Assembly (NCBI GenBank): GCA_002399265.1
Contig: DHDG01000071.1
Span: forward strand, 32,467 to 74,508
DNA from: Firmicutes bacterium UBA4882
GTDB taxonomy: Bacteria; Bacillota; UBA4882
DNA length: 42,042 nucleotides
Direction: 5' to 3'
Part shown: positions 38,964 through 42,042 of the stretch, piece by piece
Numbering within the stretch: the stretch's first letter is position 1
How the letters are laid out: each line of letters begins with the position of its first letter
The notes under the pieces: model-generated
What the model was told of the DNA's origin: nothing
What the model saw: the letters and a program-made list of their open reading frames with translations, nothing else
Database searches by the model: none
Made by a program: the position numbers and the translations under genes

Positions 38964-39036
38964 AATTGATCATGAAAGAATAAGTTCAGAAAAAATGTAC
39001 CATGTGCCGTAATCCATAATGTGCTTTTGCGCCGTT

Positions 39037-39351
39037 TTACTCTTCGTTCTTAGCGTCGTTGTTTTTCAGCCGATCAATTGCCAGCCGGTAACCGTCCGCT
39101 CCGTAATTCAGACAGCGGTTTACGCGGCTGATTGTGGCCGCACTTGCTCCTGTAACAGCGGTGATGTCCTCGTAGGTTTTACCTTGATCAAGCATTTCTG
39201 CAACAGCAAAGCGTTGGGCCATTGCCTTCAGCTCGTTGATGGTACTCAAGTCCTCAAATAAGGCGTAGCACTCATCAATGCTATCAAGTTTCAAAATCGC
39301 ATCAAATAGCCTATCGATAACTGGATCCCGTAATTTTATATTGCCTGTCAT
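39037..39351 (-). CDS. TrpR/YerC/YecD-family DNA-binding protein
   Basis: 104 residues from ATG 39351, with GGGGTG upstream; an earlier Met at 39441 adds 30 non-conserved residues. The protein matches the TrpR-like YerC/YecD group: DPVIDRLFDAILKLDSIDECYALFEDLSTINELKAMAQRFAVAEMLDQGKTYEDITAVTGASAATISRVNRCLNYG, where the last part is the helix-turn-helix. YerC-type proteins are compact regulators of largely unknown targets; tryptophan genes are not nearby. It is transcribed divergently from dgt across about 195 bases and might regulate itself or dgt, which is an inference from position. Confidence 0.9.
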   Translation of the reverse strand: MTGNIKLRDPVIDRLFDAILKLDSIDECYALFEDLSTINELKAMAQRFAVAEMLDQGKTYEDITAVTGASAATISRVNRCLNYGADGYRLAIDRLKNNDAKNEE

Positions 39352-39503
39352 GAACGCGCACCCCGATTCCTTTTTATGAATGTAACAACGATTACTGCAT
39401 AAAATTCTGCGCCGCAGTTCTATTTCCTCTATTTGATGCACCTGCCGCGTGACCTTACCGATCAGATTGATCTAAACAATAACGGGTGGGAAGGAGATTC
39501 GCA

Positions 39504-39524
39504 TTGAAAATCGTATTACATTGA
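39504..39524 (+). CDS. Possible 6-residue minicistron before dgt
   Basis: AAGGAG (39491-39496) is seven bases before TTG 39504, which opens MKIVLH then TGA (39522-39524), 23 bases before the dgt start. It has the layout of a leader peptide, but is too short to judge from sequence alone. Confidence 0.2.
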   Translation: MKIVLH

Positions 39525-39547
39525 TGACTAAGAGGAGGCGAATCTGT

Positions 39548-40567
39548 TTGACCGTTCGAAAAACCCTTGAAGAAAGAGAAGCACAGTTTTTATCGCAATT
39601 CGCTACCCTTAGTAGCAAAAGCGCTGGCCGGGTTTATCAAGAGAAGCCCTGCGATTATAGAACGGACTATCAGCGCGACCGGGATCGCATCATCCACTGC
39701 AAAGCCTTCCGCCGACTGAAGCATAAAACGCAAGTTTTTATCGCACCAGAAGGTGATCATTATCGGACCAGACTGACTCATACACTGGAAGTGACTCAGA
39801 TTGCCCGGACAATTGCCCGGGGCCTTTTTCTCAATGAAGATTTAACCGAAGCCATTGCCTTGGGGCATGATCTGGGGCACACTCCCTTTGGTCATGCTGG
39901 GGAAGAAGCCCTGAACACGATCTATCCGGAAGGCTTTCAGCATAATGTGCAGAGTCTGCGGGTTGTCGAAAAGTTGGAACGGGGCATGCTGCCAATTCCA
40001 GGACTTAATCTCACATTTGAGGTCCGCGATGGGATTGTCAATCATACCGGCGACGGCGTGCCTTGTACGCTGGAAGGCCAAGTCGTGAGATTTGCGGATC
40101 GCATTGCCTATATTAATCACGATATTGACGACGCCATCCGGGCGGATCTGTTGCACCAGGAAGATCTTCCCAAAGGGCCGCTGGAACTATTAGGAGCCAC
40201 CGGTAACCAACGGATCGATGCCTTAGTGCGCGATATCATCAATTCCAGTGCGGCGGCTGCTGATCATCAGGGGGCTGCCGACAAGATTATCCAATCATCA
40301 GCAATCGGGGCCGCCATGAATGAATTGCGCTATTTTCTCTTTCAGCAGGTCTACATCGGTTCACGCGCGAAGGTGGAAGAGACGAAAGTCAGCCAGATGC
40401 TACAAATGCTCTACCGGTATTACTTGGCAAATCCGGAAGAAATGCCGCCGGATGACCGACAAGACGAAACGCCGGACCGGGAAGTCTGCGACTATATCGC
40501 TGGCATGACTGACCGCTTTGCGATGACTGATTTTGCGCGCCGGTTTTTGCCTGCCGCCTGGCAGTGA
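39548..40567 (+). CDS. dgt: dNTP triphosphohydrolase (dGTPase-like HD protein)
   Basis: 339 residues from TTG 39548, with AGAGGAGG at 39531-39538; an upstream ATG at 39524 overlaps the SD and is rejected. It removes triphosphate from deoxynucleotides, controlling dNTP pools. The HD metal site is seen in HYRTRLTHTLEVTQIARTIARGL and ALGHDLGHTPFGHAGE near residues 80-125, with NVQSLRVVEKLE and RFADRIAYINHDIDDA later. RDYRTDYQRDRDRIIHCKAFRRLKHKTQVF-type N terminus is typical of type 2 enzymes. It usually precedes dnaG in this gene order, as here with one gene between. Confidence 0.93.
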   Translation: MTVRKTLEEREAQFLSQFATLSSKSAGRVYQEKPCDYRTDYQRDRDRIIHCKAFRRLKHKTQVFIAPEGDHYRTRLTHTLEVTQIARTIARGLFLNEDLTEAIALGHDLGHTPFGHAGEEALNTIYPEGFQHNVQSLRVVEKLERGMLPIPGLNLTFEVRDGIVNHTGDGVPCTLEGQVVRFADRIAYINHDIDDAIRADLLHQEDLPKGPLELLGATGNQRIDALVRDIINSSAAAADHQGAADKIIQSSAIGAAMNELRYFLFQQVYIGSRAKVEETKVSQMLQMLYRYYLANPEEMPPDDRQDETPDREVCDYIAGMTDRFAMTDFARRFLPAAWQ

Positions 40568-40584
40568 TAGGTGGTTTATGAACT

Positions 40585-41031
40585 ATGAGTAGAAAAGTAA
40601 TCGTCGATGCCGACGCCTGTCCGGGAAAGAATATCATTATCGATGTCTGCCATGAAGCTGGCGTGGCCTTAATTTTAGTGTCGTCATTCGCCCATGAGAT
40701 TAGCGCGCCTGCCTGGGTAGAGGTGCGCAAGGTAGATTGCTATCCGCAGGCGGTGGATATTTTAGTCAGTAATCTGGCTGCGGCGCAGGACGTCGTCATT
40801 ACTCAGGACTGGGGCCTGGCAGCGATATGTCTGGCAAAAGGAGCCGTATGCCTGGCTCCGGACGGAAAGAAATATGATGACAGCCGTATGCCGGCGATGT
40901 TAGAATTGCGCAACGCCAGTGCGCGCTGGCGCAGAGGCGGCGGCCGCACGCGCGGTCCAGCGGCGCGCACCGCTCAAGATGATCAATGCCTCGAAAATAG
41001 TCTGCGCCGCGAATTGGGGTTGCTGCCCTAG
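40585..41031 (+). CDS. YaiI/YqxD family protein (DUF188)
   Basis: 148 residues from ATG 40585, with AGGTGG about ten bases upstream. DUF188 motifs: IVDADACPGKNIIIDVCHEAG at the start, SSFAHEI, VDCYPQAVDILVSNLAAAQDVVITQDWGLAAICLAKGA near residues 50-86, and the end of the domain around APDGKKY. The fold is PIN-like, with conserved Asp residues (D8, D10, D57, D75), so nuclease activity is possible but unproven. The C-terminal Arg/Gly/Ala-rich stretch (WRRGGGRTRGPAART) resembles the family's usual basic tail. It lies 17 bases after dgt and about 100 before dnaG. Confidence 0.88.
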   Translation: MSRKVIVDADACPGKNIIIDVCHEAGVALILVSSFAHEISAPAWVEVRKVDCYPQAVDILVSNLAAAQDVVITQDWGLAAICLAKGAVCLAPDGKKYDDSRMPAMLELRNASARWRRGGGRTRGPAARTAQDDQCLENSLRRELGLLP

Positions 41032-41132
41032 CTTTCGGATGGCTTCGGAACAATCGTTCGACTGTAAAGAAGGATATTGGCGTTTTTAAGCGAATTTGCA
41101 GAGAGAAGTCTTTTCGGAAAGTAGGCAGTCTT

Positions 41133-42042
41133 ATGTCTCCAGATTTCCGTGCCGAAATAGAAGAAATCAGGGATAAGGCTGATATTCTGAATGTTGTCAA
41201 CGATTACGTACAGTTAAAGAGGGTCGGTCAACGCTACGTCGGCTTATGCCCGTTTCATTCAGAAAAAACGCCGTCTTTTTCGGTTTCGCCGGAACGTGGC
41301 TTTTTTCATTGCTTTGGATGTGGTCAAGGTGGCGACGTGTTTACCTTTATCCAGCTGATTGAGCGCGTTGAGTTTCCGGAAGCCCTGCGTATGCTGGCAG
41401 AGCGTTTTGGCGTCAAGCTGGCCGAAAGAAGCCGAGAAAATGCCGGTCTGGCAGATGAACGCGCTGACATCAACAAGTTGTGCAGTTTTGCCGAGGCATT
41501 CTATATGAAAGCTTTGCAGTCAGAGAGCGGCAAACAGGCACGTGCTTATTTGACAAACCGGGGTATCAAGGCTGAGATTGCCGCGCAATTTCGCGTGGGT
41601 TATGCTCCCCCGGGATCTTTATTATATAAGGTACTAAAAGGGAAAAACGTCACTCCGGAAAGAATGGAACGCGCCGGTTTGGTAATCTGGGGGCAAAACG
41701 GTTACTATGATCGCTTCCGGGAAAGGCTGATGTTCCCAATCCGCGACCATCGCAAAAAAGTAGTTGGCTTTGGCGGTCGTTTGCTGGGGGAAGGCGTTCC
41801 GAAGTATCTGAATTCGCCGGAGTCGGTTGCTTTTTCGAAAGGCCGCATTCTCTATGGTCTCGATTCTGCAGCGGAAAGCATCCGACAAAATAACCGGGTG
41901 TTTGTCGTGGAAGGATATATGGACGTACTGGCCCTAAGGCAGTTCGGTCTCAATAATGTGGTTGCTTCTTTAGGGACTGCCTTTACCGAGTATCATGCGC
42001 GTTTGCTTGCCAGATACGCCAAACAGGTTTATCTGTGCTATG
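41133..42042 (+). CDS. dnaG: DNA primase, 5' part (cut by the window end)
   Basis: 303 codons are present from ATG 41133 (GTAGG and GGAAAG-like SD upstream); the gene runs off the window, where about half of a 600-residue primase is expected. The CHC2 zinc finger is complete: C39, H42, C60 and C63 in LCPFHSEKTPSFSVSP ... FHCFGCGQGGD. The catalytic core follows: YAPPGSLLYKVL, RFRERLMFPIRDHRKKVVGFGGRLL, PKYLNSPES, and the start of Toprim with VVEGYMDVLALRQFG (Glu). DnaG makes RNA primers at the replication fork. A GAAC-AATC-GTTC sequence at 41048-41059 resembles a LexA box. Confidence 0.97.
   Translation, partial: MSPDFRAEIEEIRDKADILNVVNDYVQLKRVGQRYVGLCPFHSEKTPSFSVSPERGFFHCFGCGQGGDVFTFIQLIERVEFPEALRMLAERFGVKLAERSRENAGLADERADINKLCSFAEAFYMKALQSESGKQARAYLTNRGIKAEIAAQFRVGYAPPGSLLYKVLKGKNVTPERMERAGLVIWGQNGYYDRFRERLMFPIRDHRKKVVGFGGRLLGEGVPKYLNSPESVAFSKGRILYGLDSAAESIRQNNRVFVVEGYMDVLALRQFGLNNVVASLGTAFTEYHARLLARYAKQVYLCY

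Noticed and set aside
41048..41059. GAAC-AATC-GTTC before dnaG as a second LexA box
   Set aside because: The centre does not fit RNRY, and a GAAC-N4-GTTC match is expected by chance roughly once in a sequence of this length.
1..42042. CRISPR array, tRNA or rRNA gene, integrase or attachment sites
   Set aside because: No regularly spaced repeat-spacer unit, cloverleaf, rRNA segment or recombinase gene was seen. The inverted repeats are pairs, not arrays.

Overview
The window reads as a chromosomal segment of an anaerobic, spore-forming Bacillota, most likely class Clostridia of the Peptococcaceae/Desulfitobacterium type. Three things point there: sporulation genes (spoVAE-like, bofC-like, spoIIM-like); the order ruvCAB-queH-recO-...-glyQS-ppdK-...-dgt-dnaG; and butyrate kinase with phosphate butyryltransferase plus a CoA-dehydratase activase system. 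About a dozen genes appear to start with TTG behind good Shine-Dalgarno (SD) sequences. There are no rRNAs, tRNAs, CRISPR arrays, complete transposons or phage genes. The placement is an inference from gene content; no taxonomic search was run.

Layout. 1-4951: a repeat cluster, two tandem DUF3189 genes, spoVAE, and a three-gene 2-hydroxyacyl-CoA-dehydratase-type cluster (DUF2229, HgdB-like, activase). 4926-6600: lysA behind a sigma-A promoter, lysine riboswitch and terminator. 6601-9768: a leader with a possible attenuator, an M50 protease, an HD protein, scpAB and a small membrane protein. 9804-11812: ptb-buk. 11906-13213 (minus): an MFS exporter with a palindromic operator candidate. 13267-15494: serA plus a class V aminotransferase, with a strong promoter, dyad operator candidate and terminator. 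15556-18546 (minus): DUF1015, DegV and an SGNH hydrolase. 18706-21300: two paralogous beta-repeat ('toastrack'-like) proteins, one a lipoprotein, and a CheC-family protein. 21369-26938: an EamA transporter, an unlisted 59-residue membrane peptide, guaB, pgsA-like, prsW-like, yebC and bofC-like. 27079-32112: a LexA-box-controlled ruvCAB, queH, recO, a DUF4342 protein, a T-box-like switch without Stem I, and spoIIM-like. 32205-38001: glyQS and ppdK. 38067-38903: apparent relics of a group 4 [NiFe]-hydrogenase-type large and small subunit. 39037-end: a TrpR/YerC-like regulator, dgt, yaiI/yqxD and the 5' part of dnaG.

Most of the window is housekeeping. The observations I rate highest are: (i) a T-box expression platform at 31432-31499 that keeps antiterminator and terminator but lacks Stem I and has a mutated tRNA-pairing bulge; (ii) broken large- and small-subunit hydrogenase-like genes between ppdK and the dnaG region; (iii) a dispersed repeat with an invariant GGGGACGGTTCT core and variable self-complementary ends, mostly in head-to-head pairs; (iv) simple-sequence insertions in five unrelated housekeeping proteins; (v) possible new cis-regulatory leaders upstream of the M50 protease and cheC genes; (vi) short minicistrons before scpA and dgt.
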